This document shows, piece after piece, positions 39,630 to 50,506 of a DNA stretch of 64,000 nt (position 1 is its first letter; each line of letters opens with the position of its first letter). The notes under the pieces are model-generated. The model saw nothing but the letters and a program-made list of their open reading frames with translations, searched no databases and had not been told where the DNA came from. Origin of the DNA: Peptostreptococcaceae bacterium VA2 (GTDB lineage Bacteria; Bacillota; Clostridia; Peptostreptococcales; Peptostreptococcaceae); NCBI GenBank assembly GCA_000686145.1, contig JMMB01000007.1, forward strand, positions 3,100,001 through 3,164,000, given 5' to 3'. A program made the position numbers and the translations under genes.

Positions 39630-39774
39630 ATCTATTTTAAAATAAATGCATAAGAGACTATGATGTTAAAAACAATGAGGTGTGTTATACATTTATTTAA
39701 TAATATTGTAACCATTTTTAATGTCTTTATTTATAATATATTTATATTTAAATAGTAATATATGTCATTTGATT

Positions 39775-41133
39775 TTATTTTTTAATAAGTTTTGCTACAC
39801 ACTCAACATGCATTGTGTGAGGGAACATATCTACTGGTTGTATTTCACTACACTGATATCCTCTTTCGTCTAAATAAGCTAAGTCTCTTGCTAATGTAGC
39901 TGGGTTACAAGAAACATAAATAACTTTATCAGGTGACATAGAAACTATGGTATCTAATACCTTTTCATCGCATCCTTTTCTAGGAGGGTCTACTACTACT
40001 ACGTTAGCAGTCTTACCTTCCTTATACATATTAGGAACAACTTCTTCAGCTTCTCCTACATAAAACTCTACATTATCTAAATTGTTTAATTTAGCATTTC
40101 TTTTAGCATCTGTTATAGCATCTTCAACTATCTCTATTCCATAAACTTTTTTAGCTTTTTGTGCTAAGAATAAAGATATTGTTCCTATACCACAATAAAT
40201 ATCGAATACAGTATCATTTTCTCCTAAATCTGCATATTCTAGTGCTTTATTGTATAATACTTCAGTCTGAACAGGGTTAACTTGGAAAAATGATAATGGA
40301 GATATTTCAAATACTAAATCTCCTATATAATCATTTATCTTTCCATCGCCATATATTACTCTATTTTCTCTACCTAATATAACGTTAGTTTTTGCTCTAT
40401 TAACATTAACTACCAATGTTTTAAATCCTGGTACATTCTCTTCTAATACAGATGCTAATTCATTTAAGTATGGTAATTTCTTTCCGTTTGCAACTAGTAC
40501 TACCATAACTTCATTAGTAGTAAATCCAACTTTAGTAACTAGATGTCTTAAAACACCTGTATGTGATTTTTCATCATAAATGCTTACACCATAAGCATTT
40601 ATATATGTTTTTATTATTTTCATTATTTTATCATTTACATCATGTTGTATTACACATTTATCCATAGATATGATGTCATGACTTTTTTTCTTATAAAAAC
40701 CTATTGCCGGTGCATTGTTTAACTTTTGTATAGGAAATTGTGCTTTATTTCTGTATCTACAAGGCTCGTCCATTCCAATTGTATTATATACCTTAACATT
40801 TTCTATTTTTCCGATTCTACTTATAACTTGCTTTACTTCATTTGTTTTTATGTCTAATTGCTTTTGATAATCTAGTTCTTGTACCTGACATCCTCCACAG
40901 TCTTTAAGAGAATCATTACATATTCTATCAACTCTAAAAGGTGATTTCTGAACTACCTCAACTATATCACCTACCGCATAATTTTTCTTAGACTTATTTA
41001 TTTTAATTTTTACTTTGTCTTGTATTAATCCGCCCTCTACGAAGACTGTAAAACCATTATATTTTCCTACTCCAACTCCGCCTTGACCTATGTCAACTAT
41101 ATCTACAACATACTCTTCATTTTTTAATAACAT
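39775..41133 (-). CDS. rlmD: 23S rRNA (uracil-C5)-methyltransferase, RlmD/RumA family
   Basis: 452 residues. N-terminal TRAM domain (about 5-60), a four-cysteine iron-sulfur site (CNDSLKDCGGC plus a distal Cys), and a SAM-dependent methyltransferase domain with DIYCGIGTISLFLA, DPPRKGCDEKVLD and the catalytic SCNPATLARDL. Methylates uracil C5 in 23S rRNA; position U1939 or U747 cannot be told by eye, and Firmicute members may be RlmCD. GGAGG precedes the ATG. Confidence 0.92.
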   Translation of the reverse strand: MLLKNEEYVVDIVDIGQGGVGVGKYNGFTVFVEGGLIQDKVKIKINKSKKNYAVGDIVEVVQKSPFRVDRICNDSLKDCGGCQVQELDYQKQLDIKTNEVKQVISRIGKIENVKVYNTIGMDEPCRYRNKAQFPIQKLNNAPAIGFYKKKSHDIISMDKCVIQHDVNDKIMKIIKTYINAYGVSIYDEKSHTGVLRHLVTKVGFTTNEVMVVLVANGKKLPYLNELASVLEENVPGFKTLVVNVNRAKTNVILGRENRVIYGDGKINDYIGDLVFEISPLSFFQVNPVQTEVLYNKALEYADLGENDTVFDIYCGIGTISLFLAQKAKKVYGIEIVEDAITDAKRNAKLNNLDNVEFYVGEAEEVVPNMYKEGKTANVVVVDPPRKGCDEKVLDTIVSMSPDKVIYVSCNPATLARDLAYLDERGYQCSEIQPVDMFPHTMHVECVAKLIKK

Positions 41134-41185
41134 TAAGGTATCCTCCGTCCGTATATTTTTACAAGCCTCAAGACTTTATTTTACC

Positions 41186-41215
41186 AAAAAAATAGAGGCT
41201 TAGAAAGCCCCTATA
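41186..41215 (-). terminator. Terminator of the 227-residue membrane-protein gene
   Basis: ATAGGGGCTT / AAGCCTCTAT stem (one G-T pair) and seven T on the minus strand, overlapping the stop codon. Confidence 0.78.
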
Positions 41216-41894
41216 TAAATAAATCTTTACTTTTGTATCCTCTATACAGTTGCAAGACAGCAAAAACTAGTAATATACATCCAAATAACGGTCCTATATA
41301 CACTAATTTTTCTGCTAATCCTTGACCTACACCACTCTCCACAATAGCCTTTACCGCCCCTTTAGGATCTATTTTTGCATTAATTCCATATCTTATCCAT
41401 GTAAAAGATGTCATAATAGCAACTGGAACTAAGCTCATAGTAAGATAAAATCCACTTATTGATCTTTTCTTTACTCCCCTTAGTCCTAAATATATTGGTA
41501 AGAAAAATAATACAGGTAATATAAACCCATAAAATTGAGGTGATAATGCTAAAAATAAAATCGCACAAAATAAAAAGCTAGTTATGTATTTTCTTAAATA
41601 ATTTGTTTTTCCTTCAAAGTCAAACAATGATGCTTTTAAATACCTTATATATACTTCTATACTCGTTTCTAGCTTGTGTTTATCCTTTGATACTTTTAAT
41701 TCCTTTATAAGTTCCATTCCCTTTGAATTTAATTGATTGTACTGCTTTTTCATATCTTCTGATATCTCTACTTTTTTATAGTTATTATATATTTTATCTA
41801 TTTGTGAAGTGTATTTTTGTTTCTTAGTAATTTTCATCTTATTTATTTCTGATTTTAATTGTTTCATTGTAATCATAACCAAATTTGCATTCAT
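41211..41894 (-). CDS. Hypothetical membrane protein, 227 residues
   Basis: Not recognised. Residues 1-85 are charged and helical, likely a coiled coil (KQLKSEINKMKITKKQ). Three or four membrane helices follow: about 105-125, 125-142 (GFILPVLFFLPIYLGL), 148-168, and 200-220 (IGPLFGCILLVFAVLQL). GGGGG lies seven bases before ATG 41894. It sits between the NSS transporter cluster and rlmD, with terminators on both sides, so it is transcribed alone. Confidence 0.75.
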   Translation of the reverse strand: MNANLVMITMKQLKSEINKMKITKKQKYTSQIDKIYNNYKKVEISEDMKKQYNQLNSKGMELIKELKVSKDKHKLETSIEVYIRYLKASLFDFEGKTNYLRKYITSFLFCAILFLALSPQFYGFILPVLFFLPIYLGLRGVKKRSISGFYLTMSLVPVAIMTSFTWIRYGINAKIDPKGAVKAIVESGVGQGLAEKLVYIGPLFGCILLVFAVLQLYRGYKSKDLFI

Positions 41895-41987
41895 CCAAAA
41901 ACCCCCTTCGAATATATGTTACTCTAGTACATGACTTTTTGTCAGAAAATCTAATAAGCTTTTATTTATATATATGTTAATGTTACT

Positions 41988-42024
41988 AAAAAAACCCTAC
42001 TTTAATTTGTAAGTAGGGGTTTTT
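41988..42024 (-). terminator. Terminator of the NSS symporter-small subunit operon
   Basis: AACCCTACTT / AAGTAGGGGTT stem, nine-base loop, and seven T on the minus strand. Confidence 0.85.
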
Positions 42025-42031
42025 GTTGATA

Positions 42032-42130
42032 TTACCTATTATCCTTTAGAATTTTGTTCATTGATATCCATACACAAGTGAATATACTCACCCATATAGC
42101 ACCCATAAATGCCCATGCAGCACCCGTCAT
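42032..42130 (-). CDS. MetS-like small subunit of the NSS symporter
   Basis: An overlooked 32-residue frame, MTGAAWAFMGAIWVSIFTCV followed by WISMNKILKDNR. AGGAGG lies eight bases before the ATG. It is a single membrane helix with a short positive tail. It begins 39 bases after the symporter stop and ends just before the shared terminator. In Corynebacterium MetPS, an NSS transporter needs a similar tiny subunit, MetS. The assignment rests on size, topology and position; sequence identity was not tested. Confidence 0.72.
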   Translation of the reverse strand: MTGAAWAFMGAIWVSIFTCVWISMNKILKDNR

Positions 42131-42169
42131 GTTATCATCCTCCTATTTTATATGGAGCTTTTTATTTTC

Positions 42170-43732
42170 TTATTCTTTAACTTCATTACTATCTATTTCA
42201 TCTTTGTATTTGTTCTTAATAGATTTATATGATTGTATAAACCCTATTAATAATACCCCAAATACAACTGCTCTAGCTAAATTAACCCAAATAGCAAACT
42301 CTGGTATTTCAGATATATAACTAGGTACTACTTTAAAGTTACCAGCTATCCAATAATCTCTTGTAAAGAATACTAAGAAAGTTATTATCGTTACAGGTGT
42401 TAAGAATTGGTGGAACAATCTAAAGAACCATTTAGGAACTTTCCATAATCCGCCTCTGTTCATTTCATCAAGTGCTCTATCTTTAACACACCATCCAATT
42501 ACTATTATCTCTATCAATCCAAGTACTATTAGTAAGTAGTTACCTATCCAGTTATCAACTTCTGTGAAGTAAACTAAGTTAGCACTTTGAGTTAATATTG
42601 ATTCTAATGCTATTGGTAGACCAACTATTAAATATCCAACAAATACTATCCAAGCACCTTTTTTTCTTTCTATTCCAGCATCTTCTTCTAACAATGCAAC
42701 TAAATAGTTATACATCGCTATTGCAGATGTTATACCAGCAAAGAATAATAATAAGAACCACATAGCTCCAAATATTCCTCCACCAGTCATAGTACTAAAT
42801 ACATTAGGCAATGCCATAAATGCTAAACCTATGCTTCCTTTAATACCTTCTGGTCCTAAGAACGCATATGCTATTGGAATAACTGCTGTACCACCTAATA
42901 TAACTTCTGCAAACTCATTTAAAGATATTGTAGCAACAGAAGCTGTAACTATATCTTCATCTGGTTGTAGATATGAAGCATAATTGTGTATTATACCCAT
43001 TCCTAAAGATAATGTGAAGAATATTTGCCCTGCTGCAGCTATTGCAGATTGCCAAGATAATTGACTAAAATCTGGATTCCATATGAAATTAAGACCTGCT
43101 AGTGAACTCCAATCTGGTTGGACAGGTGCTCCTAGAGTTAATGCTCTAATACCTAAAATTATACCGAATACATAAAGTACTGGCATCATTATTTTAGCCC
43201 AAGATTCTATACCTTTTTGTATTCCTTTCATTACTGCCATTGCTAAGAAAAGTAATGATATAACCCAGAATACTAAGTTCTTAGGATCTTGAATATAGCT
43301 AGTAAAGAATCCCCCTGGATCAGCGTTATATCCTCCGGTTAATGAGTTAAACGCAAATCCTAATGACCATCCTATAATATGATTATAATAAGAGTTAACT
43401 AAAATCGTAACTCCAAATGCTATCATTCCACATAAAGCTCCAACTATAATTGCCTTTTTCGGTTTCATTGCTTGTTTTGCTTGTAAGTACATCATAGGTC
43501 CTAGCGTTCCATGACCATGTTTACCACCATAACGTCCTATACTCCATTCAACCAACATTACAGGTATACCTATAACTATTAGTGCAAAGAAGTATGGTAT
43601 CATGAATGCTCCTCCGCCATTTGAAGCAGCTATATATGGGAATCTCCAAAAGTTACCTAACCCAACGGCATTTCCTGCCATTGCTAGTATAAGACCAATT
43701 TTAGAGCCCCAATTTTCTCTACTTTCACTCAT
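42170..43732 (-). CDS. Neurotransmitter:sodium symporter (SNF) family transporter
   Basis: Sodium-driven amino-acid importer, 520 residues with 11-12 membrane helices. The family start NWGSKIGLILAMAGNAVGLG (about 6-25) contains the sodium/substrate loop, followed by NFWRFPYIAASNGGGAF. ATG 43732 is seven bases after GGGGGG; the TTG at 43738 is less likely. It is followed by a MetS-like gene, which hints at methionine or alanine as substrate. Upstream is the pyk terminator. Confidence 0.93.
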   Translation of the reverse strand: MSESRENWGSKIGLILAMAGNAVGLGNFWRFPYIAASNGGGAFMIPYFFALIVIGIPVMLVEWSIGRYGGKHGHGTLGPMMYLQAKQAMKPKKAIIVGALCGMIAFGVTILVNSYYNHIIGWSLGFAFNSLTGGYNADPGGFFTSYIQDPKNLVFWVISLLFLAMAVMKGIQKGIESWAKIMMPVLYVFGIILGIRALTLGAPVQPDWSSLAGLNFIWNPDFSQLSWQSAIAAAGQIFFTLSLGMGIIHNYASYLQPDEDIVTASVATISLNEFAEVILGGTAVIPIAYAFLGPEGIKGSIGLAFMALPNVFSTMTGGGIFGAMWFLLLFFAGITSAIAMYNYLVALLEEDAGIERKKGAWIVFVGYLIVGLPIALESILTQSANLVYFTEVDNWIGNYLLIVLGLIEIIVIGWCVKDRALDEMNRGGLWKVPKWFFRLFHQFLTPVTIITFLVFFTRDYWIAGNFKVVPSYISEIPEFAIWVNLARAVVFGVLLIGFIQSYKSIKNKYKDEIDSNEVKE

Positions 43733-43831
43733 TAGCAATCCCCCCTTTTTTTATAATTATGTTGATTTTAGTATAATTATGCATGTACTAGTCGCATTAT
43801 TTTTACTGAATTTTCTGAACAATATAATCAT

Positions 43832-43872
43832 AAAATAGCCACTAAGTGTTTTAATTCACTTAATGGCTATTT
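43832..43872 (-). terminator. Terminator of pfkA-pyk
   Basis: AAATAGCCA.TAAGTG / CACTTA.TGGCTATTT stem with one mismatch; the T-tail on the minus strand is short (TTTTAT). Confidence 0.65.
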
Positions 43873-43946
43873 GGGAAATTAAAGATATGCTATCATTATA
43901 TTTTTAATTTATATAAATATTCTATTTTTAAATTCAAGATTAAATA

Positions 43947-45707
43947 TTATAAAACTCTAGTTGATCCTCTATATACTACACCTCTTGAAGCATCTACAGT
44001 TACAACTTCTCCATCTTGAACTAAACTAATCATATTCTTAGCTGATAATACAACTGGTTTATCTAAATTTAAGCCTACTATTGCTGCATGAGAAGTCATT
44101 CCACCTTCTTCGACTATTATAGCAGATGCTTTTTCTATGCAAGAATTCATTTCTATATCTGTCATAGTTGTAACTAAAACATCTCCATCATTGAAATCCT
44201 TGAAGTCATCTCCATTTTTAATTATACGAACTTTACCTTCTACTGTTTTGTTTCCTACTCCGATACCTTGAACTATTTCTTCACTTATAACATGAACTTT
44301 TATTAAGTTTGTAGTTCCGCTTACTCCAACTGGTACTCCAGCAGTTATAACTACTAACTCTCCATTATTTATATAATTAGCATTTCTAGCAGCCTCTATA
44401 GAGTTTTCTATTACTTCATCAGTATTTCTTGAATCTGATGATTTTATAGAGTATACTCCCCAAGTAAGAGCTAGTCTTCTCATTATTTTTTCATCATTAG
44501 TAGTAGCTATTATTGGGCATTTAGGTCTTAACTTTGATACCATTCTTGCAGTATGTCCTGAAGAAGTAGAAGTTATTATAGCTGATGCATTTAAATCTAC
44601 AGCTGTAGTACATGTTGCATGACTTATTGCATCTGTTACAGTCGAATTATTCTTTGCATTTTGCTTTAATAAATTATCATAGTCTAATGTCTCTTCTGTT
44701 CTCTTAGCGATTGTTGCCATTGTTTTTACAGCTTCTACTGGATATTTACCTGCAGCAGTTTCTCCAGATAACATTATTGCATCTGTTCCATCATATATAG
44801 CATTTGCAACGTCTGTAACTTCTGCTCTTGTAGGTCTTGGATTTCTCATCATAGAATCAAGCATTTGAGTTGCAGTTATTACTGGTTTTCCTAATTCATT
44901 ACATTTTTTTATCATCATTTTTTGTACTACTGGTATATCTTCTGTTGGTATCTCGACCCCTAAGTCACCTCTAGCAACCATTATACCATCAGATACTTTT
45001 AATATTTCGTCTAAATTGTCTACACCTTCTTGGTTTTCTATTTTAGATATTATTTGTATATCTGTAGCATTATTCTTTTCTAGTATTTCTCTTATAGCTA
45101 ATACATCTGATGCTTTTCTAACAAATGATGCTGCTATGTAATCTATACCTTGTGCTATACCAAATTCTATATCACTTGTATCTTTTTCAGTTATAGCTGG
45201 TAAGTTTATTTTTACTCCTGGTACGTTTACTCCCTTATGATTCTTAACTATACCTGAGTTTTCAACTATACAAACTATGTCATCCCCATTTATTTCCTTA
45301 ACTCTTAATCCAACTAAACCATCATCTATTAATATAGTATCTCCTGCTACAACGTCTTTTGAAAGATCTTTGTAACTTACTGTACATATTTCTTTAGTTC
45401 CTATAACGTCTTTCATAGTTACAGTGAATGTTTGACCTTCTTCTAATAAAACTTCTGGATTAGCAAAATTTCCTGTTCTTATTTCTGGACCTTTAGTATC
45501 TAATAAAAGAGCTACTGGTTGATTTAACTTTTCTCTAACACTTTTAGCCATATCTAATCTACCTTTGTGTTCTTCATGAGACCCATGTGAGAAGTTGAAT
45601 CTGCATACGTTTAAACCATTCTCAACAAGTTGAGTTAATATTTCCTCTTTCTGTGATGCTGGCCCTAATGTACAAACTATTTTAGTTCTTTTCATATTTT
45701 TTAACAT
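43947..45707 (-). CDS. pyk: Pyruvate kinase with C-terminal PEP-utilizer domain
   Basis: 586 residues. The TIM-barrel catalytic part begins RTKIVCTLGPAS and holds the metal and substrate site ISKIENQEGVDNLDEI and the MVARGDLGVEIP stretch. The last 110 residues form a PEP-utilizer swivelling domain with GGMTSHAAIVG, as in Geobacillus-type pyruvate kinase. The frame opens at 45767, but GGAGG lies seven bases before ATG 45707. It starts 16 bases after pfkA, so the two glycolytic control enzymes are made together. Confidence 0.96.
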   Translation of the reverse strand: MLKNMKRTKIVCTLGPASQKEEILTQLVENGLNVCRFNFSHGSHEEHKGRLDMAKSVREKLNQPVALLLDTKGPEIRTGNFANPEVLLEEGQTFTVTMKDVIGTKEICTVSYKDLSKDVVAGDTILIDDGLVGLRVKEINGDDIVCIVENSGIVKNHKGVNVPGVKINLPAITEKDTSDIEFGIAQGIDYIAASFVRKASDVLAIREILEKNNATDIQIISKIENQEGVDNLDEILKVSDGIMVARGDLGVEIPTEDIPVVQKMMIKKCNELGKPVITATQMLDSMMRNPRPTRAEVTDVANAIYDGTDAIMLSGETAAGKYPVEAVKTMATIAKRTEETLDYDNLLKQNAKNNSTVTDAISHATCTTAVDLNASAIITSTSSGHTARMVSKLRPKCPIIATTNDEKIMRRLALTWGVYSIKSSDSRNTDEVIENSIEAARNANYINNGELVVITAGVPVGVSGTTNLIKVHVISEEIVQGIGVGNKTVEGKVRIIKNGDDFKDFNDGDVLVTTMTDIEMNSCIEKASAIIVEEGGMTSHAAIVGLNLDKPVVLSAKNMISLVQDGEVVTVDASRGVVYRGSTRVL

Positions 45708-45723
45708 ATATATTCCTCCTATA

Positions 45724-46698
<975 letters not shown>

Positions 46699-46711
46699 TT
46701 ATCTATATTTG

Positions 46712-46749
46712 ACATCATCGGGACAGTATGAGTCCCTATGATGTTTTTT
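46712..46749. other. Hairpin in the pfkA leader
   Basis: Stem ACATCAT.GGGAC / GTCCC.ATGATGT with a seven-base loop. The T-run (six T) follows on the plus strand only, so for pfkA it is a leader structure, while it could terminate any plus-strand transcript. Confidence 0.6.
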
Positions 46750-46801
46750 CATCCCATCAAAGTTAAAAAAATTAGAACTACTAAAATGTCCATTTTCTGA
46801 T

Positions 46802-46810
46802 ATTATACCA
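46802..46810 (-). promoter_or_regulatory. Extended -10 promoter of pfkA-pyk
   Basis: TGG-TATAAT on the minus strand (TGn extended -10); the -35 region is poor. Transcription would start near 46795. Confidence 0.55.
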
Positions 46811-46875
46811 CAATATGAGCTATTTTTTTCATAATATTTTTATTTTAATATTCTAATTTTTTTATTTTTAATGTT

Positions 46876-49800
46876 TTAATTTTTTACTTTTATATTTTGC
46901 TTAGGCAATATTTCTTCTAATTCTAAAATCAATTTATTTGTTATTTCTACATTTAATCCGTTCCATTTATAAAGCTGTTTCGCATCTTCTGAATACAAAA
47001 ATACATTTTCTTTTCCTAAATGTTGTTTTGCTATTTCTACTATTTTATCAGTCAGCTGTTTATTATTAAAACTATCTATTTTTAAGTATAACCCCGTTTT
47101 AGAGTTATTATTATAATTAGAATTATTATTAGTATTATAATTATACTTTGATTTATTTTGTTCAAATTTAGATGAATTATTTATGTCTTTAATTTCTCTA
47201 GCTATAAGTTTTGCATTTTCATCTTCTTTTATACTTAATGAACCCTTTATATATATAATATTATCTTCATTTAAAATATGGTTATACTTTTGTAATAGTT
47301 GGGGAAATACTATTATTTCTATAGTTCCATATAAATCTTCAAGTTCTATGAATGCCATTATGTCATTTTTTTTAGTAGTTTTTATAGTTTTATTTACTAT
47401 CATTCCACCCATTATAACTTCTTTTTCGTCTAATGCTACATAACTTTGTGCATCTTCTCGTAAAGAGTTTAACCTACCATTGTCCATAGAAGTATTTCTT
47501 TGTATTTCTTTTTCGAACTCTGCTAATGGATGTCCACTTACATACATCCCTAATACTTCTTTTTCTAAACTAAGTCTTTCTCTTTCTTTATACTCTTTTA
47601 GCTTAGGAATTTTACTAACCTCTTGCATTTGGCTAGCTTCCTCTGCTCCTGAAAAAACATCAAATAAAGATATCTGACCTTGTACGTTCTTTTTCCTATC
47701 CATAGCTATACTATCTAGTAAGTTTTCATATCCACACATTAAGCTAGCTCTATTTTCACTTATTTCATCAAATGCACCACATTTAATTAAACTCTCTATA
47801 ACTCTTTTATTTGTATCTTTTGAATCTAATCTTTTTGCTAAGTCTCCAAAATCTACAAATTGGCCATTTAATTTTCTTTCGTCTATTATATTGTTTATTA
47901 TATTAACTCCAACATTTTTAACAGCCGCTAGTCCAAACCTTATATTATTTCCTTCAACTGAGAATTTAGAAAAACTTTTATTTATGTCTGGTTTTAATAC
48001 CTCTATATTTAAAGCACTACATTCTCTAGTATATTCAACAACTTTATCAGTATTCCCCATTACACTTGTAATTAAAGCTGCCATAAATTCTACTGGATAA
48101 TATGCTTTTAAGTATGCTGTTTGATATGATAAAACTCCATATGCCGCTGCATGTGATTTATTAAAAGCATATTTTGCGAAATCTATCATATCATCAAATA
48201 TTTTATCTGCTATATCCTCTGGTACTCCATTTCTAACACACCCTGTTATTTCTATATTTCCATTTTTATCTTCTTTTCCATTAATGAAATATCTTCTTTC
48301 TTCCTCCATTACATCCATTTTCTTTTTACCCATAGCTCTTCTAACTAAGTCACTACGACCATAACTATACCCACCTAAATCTCTAACCACCTGCATTACC
48401 TGTTCTTGGTAAACTAAACAACCATAGGTAACTTCCATTATAGGTTTTAGCTTCTCATGTAGATATCTTACATGATGCGGATTGTTTTTATTATCTATAT
48501 AAGTAGGTATTGAATCCATAGGCCCGGGTCTATATAGTGATATTCCGGCTACTATATCTTCAAAATTGTCTGGTTCTAATTGCTTCATAAAAGTTCGCAT
48601 ACCGGCACTTTCTAGCTGGAATATACCTAATGTATTTCCTGAAGATAAAAGTTCATATACTTTTTTATCATCATAATCCATTTTTGAAAAATCTATTTTT
48701 TTATTATGATTTTGTTGTATTAATTCTAAAGCATCTCTTATAACTGTAAGAGTTCTAAGGCCTAGGAAGTCCATTTTTAAAAGACCTAACTCTTCTAATG
48801 TAGTCATTGTAAATTGTGTTGTTATCGCTTCTTTATGTTTATACAAAGGTACATATTCATCTACTGATTTTTTAGATATAACTACACCTGCTGCATGCGT
48901 TGATGCATGTCTAAGCATTCCTTCGATTTGTTTTGATATATCTATAGTTTCTTTAGTCTCTTTGTCTTGTTCGTATAAGGCTTTTAAATTCGGATTAGTT
49001 TGTAAAGCTTTATCTATTGTCATACCCAATGCAAAAGGTATCTCTTTTGCTATTTTATCAACTTTATTATAAGGTATATCTAATACTCTACCAACGTCTC
49101 TTATAGCAGCTTTTGCTCCCATTGTTCCAAATGTAATTATTTGTGCAACATGATCTTCTCCATATTTTCTCTTAACATACTCTATAACTTCTTCTCTTCT
49201 CTCATAGCAAAAGTCTATATCTATATCGGGCATAGATACACGTTCTGGATTTAAAAAACGCTCAAATAACAGAGAATATTTTATAGGGTCTATATCAGTT
49301 ATTTTAAGTGTATATGCAACTATTGAACCTGCCGCACTACCTCTTCCTGGACCTACCATTATTCCATTTTCTTTTGAGAAATTTATAAAATCCCAAGTTA
49401 TCAAGAAATACTCTACATATCCCATTCTTTCAATTACATCTAATTCATAGTTTAATCTATCTATGACCTCTTGACTTGGAACTGTGTATCTTTCTTCTAA
49501 TCCTTTAAAACACAGCTCTCTTAAATAAGTATCTGGAGTATATCCTTGTGGAACATCATATTGAGGAAGATGTATCGTATTAAAGTCAAACTCAACATTA
49601 CATTGTTTCGCTATCTTAACAGTATTCTCTACTGCATCTATAGCATAAGGAAATAAATTTTCCATCTCATCTCTTGATTTAAGATAAAACTCATCACTCC
49701 CAAATCTCATTCTATTTGGGTCATTTACAGTTTTACCCATTTGGATACACATAAGAACATCATGTATTTTTGAATCTTCTTTATTTACATAGTGAACATC

Positions 49801-50418
49801 ATTTGTTGCTACTAATTGTATCCCTGTTTCTTTTGAAAGTTTTACCAATCCTGAGTTTACTTCTTTTTGTTCAGGCAAATTGTGGTCTTGTATTTCTAAA
49901 TAGAAATTTTCTGTTCCAAATATATCTCTATATTCTAGAGCTAATTTTTTTGCCTTATCGTAATTTCTATCCATAAGCGCTTGAGAAACATCTCCTGCTA
50001 AACAAGCAGATAATGCTATTATTCCATCACTATGCTTTTTTAACTCATCCATATCTACTCTAGGTTTATAATAAAACCCATCAACATATGATGTAGATAC
50101 TAATTTTATTAAATTTTTGTACCCATCCATGTTTTTAGCTAGTAAAACCAAATGTCCTTGGCGTTTATCATAATTTGGATCTTTATCTCTAAGTGTACGA
50201 GGTGCAGTATAAACTTCACATCCTATTATAGGTTTTATACCTTCTTTTTTCGCCATTTTATAAAAATCTATTACTCCAAACATACACCCATGGTCAGTTA
50301 TGGCAATAGAGGTCATATTTAATTCCTTAGCTTTTGATATAAGCTTTTTAATCCTTGAAAATCCATCAAGTAAACTATATTCCGTGTGCACATGAAGATG
50401 CGCAAAATCTTTATTCAC
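46876..50418 (-). CDS. dnaE: DNA polymerase III alpha subunit DnaE
   Basis: 1180 residues. N-terminal PHP domain (FAHLHVHTEYSLLDGFSRIK), polymerase palm with PDIDIDFCYERR and GRGSAAGSIVAYTL, helix-hairpin-helix, and a C-terminal OB fold (about 965-1060). After the OB fold is an Asn-rich linker (YNYNTNNNSNYNNNSK) and a 75-residue terminal domain. In Firmicutes, PolC does most synthesis and DnaE extends primers. AGGAGG lies six bases before GTG 50418; the frame extends to 50454 but over the ribosome site. Transcribed alone or with whiA upstream; a hairpin separates them. Confidence 0.96.
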   Translation of the reverse strand: MNKDFAHLHVHTEYSLLDGFSRIKKLISKAKELNMTSIAITDHGCMFGVIDFYKMAKKEGIKPIIGCEVYTAPRTLRDKDPNYDKRQGHLVLLAKNMDGYKNLIKLVSTSYVDGFYYKPRVDMDELKKHSDGIIALSACLAGDVSQALMDRNYDKAKKLALEYRDIFGTENFYLEIQDHNLPEQKEVNSGLVKLSKETGIQLVATNDVHYVNKEDSKIHDVLMCIQMGKTVNDPNRMRFGSDEFYLKSRDEMENLFPYAIDAVENTVKIAKQCNVEFDFNTIHLPQYDVPQGYTPDTYLRELCFKGLEERYTVPSQEVIDRLNYELDVIERMGYVEYFLITWDFINFSKENGIMVGPGRGSAAGSIVAYTLKITDIDPIKYSLLFERFLNPERVSMPDIDIDFCYERREEVIEYVKRKYGEDHVAQIITFGTMGAKAAIRDVGRVLDIPYNKVDKIAKEIPFALGMTIDKALQTNPNLKALYEQDKETKETIDISKQIEGMLRHASTHAAGVVISKKSVDEYVPLYKHKEAITTQFTMTTLEELGLLKMDFLGLRTLTVIRDALELIQQNHNKKIDFSKMDYDDKKVYELLSSGNTLGIFQLESAGMRTFMKQLEPDNFEDIVAGISLYRPGPMDSIPTYIDNKNNPHHVRYLHEKLKPIMEVTYGCLVYQEQVMQVVRDLGGYSYGRSDLVRRAMGKKKMDVMEEERRYFINGKEDKNGNIEITGCVRNGVPEDIADKIFDDMIDFAKYAFNKSHAAAYGVLSYQTAYLKAYYPVEFMAALITSVMGNTDKVVEYTRECSALNIEVLKPDINKSFSKFSVEGNNIRFGLAAVKNVGVNIINNIIDERKLNGQFVDFGDLAKRLDSKDTNKRVIESLIKCGAFDEISENRASLMCGYENLLDSIAMDRKKNVQGQISLFDVFSGAEEASQMQEVSKIPKLKEYKERERLSLEKEVLGMYVSGHPLAEFEKEIQRNTSMDNGRLNSLREDAQSYVALDEKEVIMGGMIVNKTIKTTKKNDIMAFIELEDLYGTIEIIVFPQLLQKYNHILNEDNIIYIKGSLSIKEDENAKLIAREIKDINNSSKFEQNKSKYNYNTNNNSNYNNNSKTGLYLKIDSFNNKQLTDKIVEIAKQHLGKENVFLYSEDAKQLYKWNGLNVEITNKLILELEEILPKQNIKVKN

Positions 50419-50472
50419 TACATCACCTCCTGTATTATCTTTTAATATTACCACAAAAATATATCATAAAAC

Positions 50473-50502
50473 AAAAAGAGGTTATATATTAAATATAACC
50501 TC
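50473..50502 (-). terminator. Terminator of the murB-whiA cluster
   Basis: GAGGTTATAT / ATATAACCTC stem with a five-base loop and five T on the minus strand, directly after the whiA stop. Confidence 0.85.
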
Positions 50503-50506
50503 AAAT

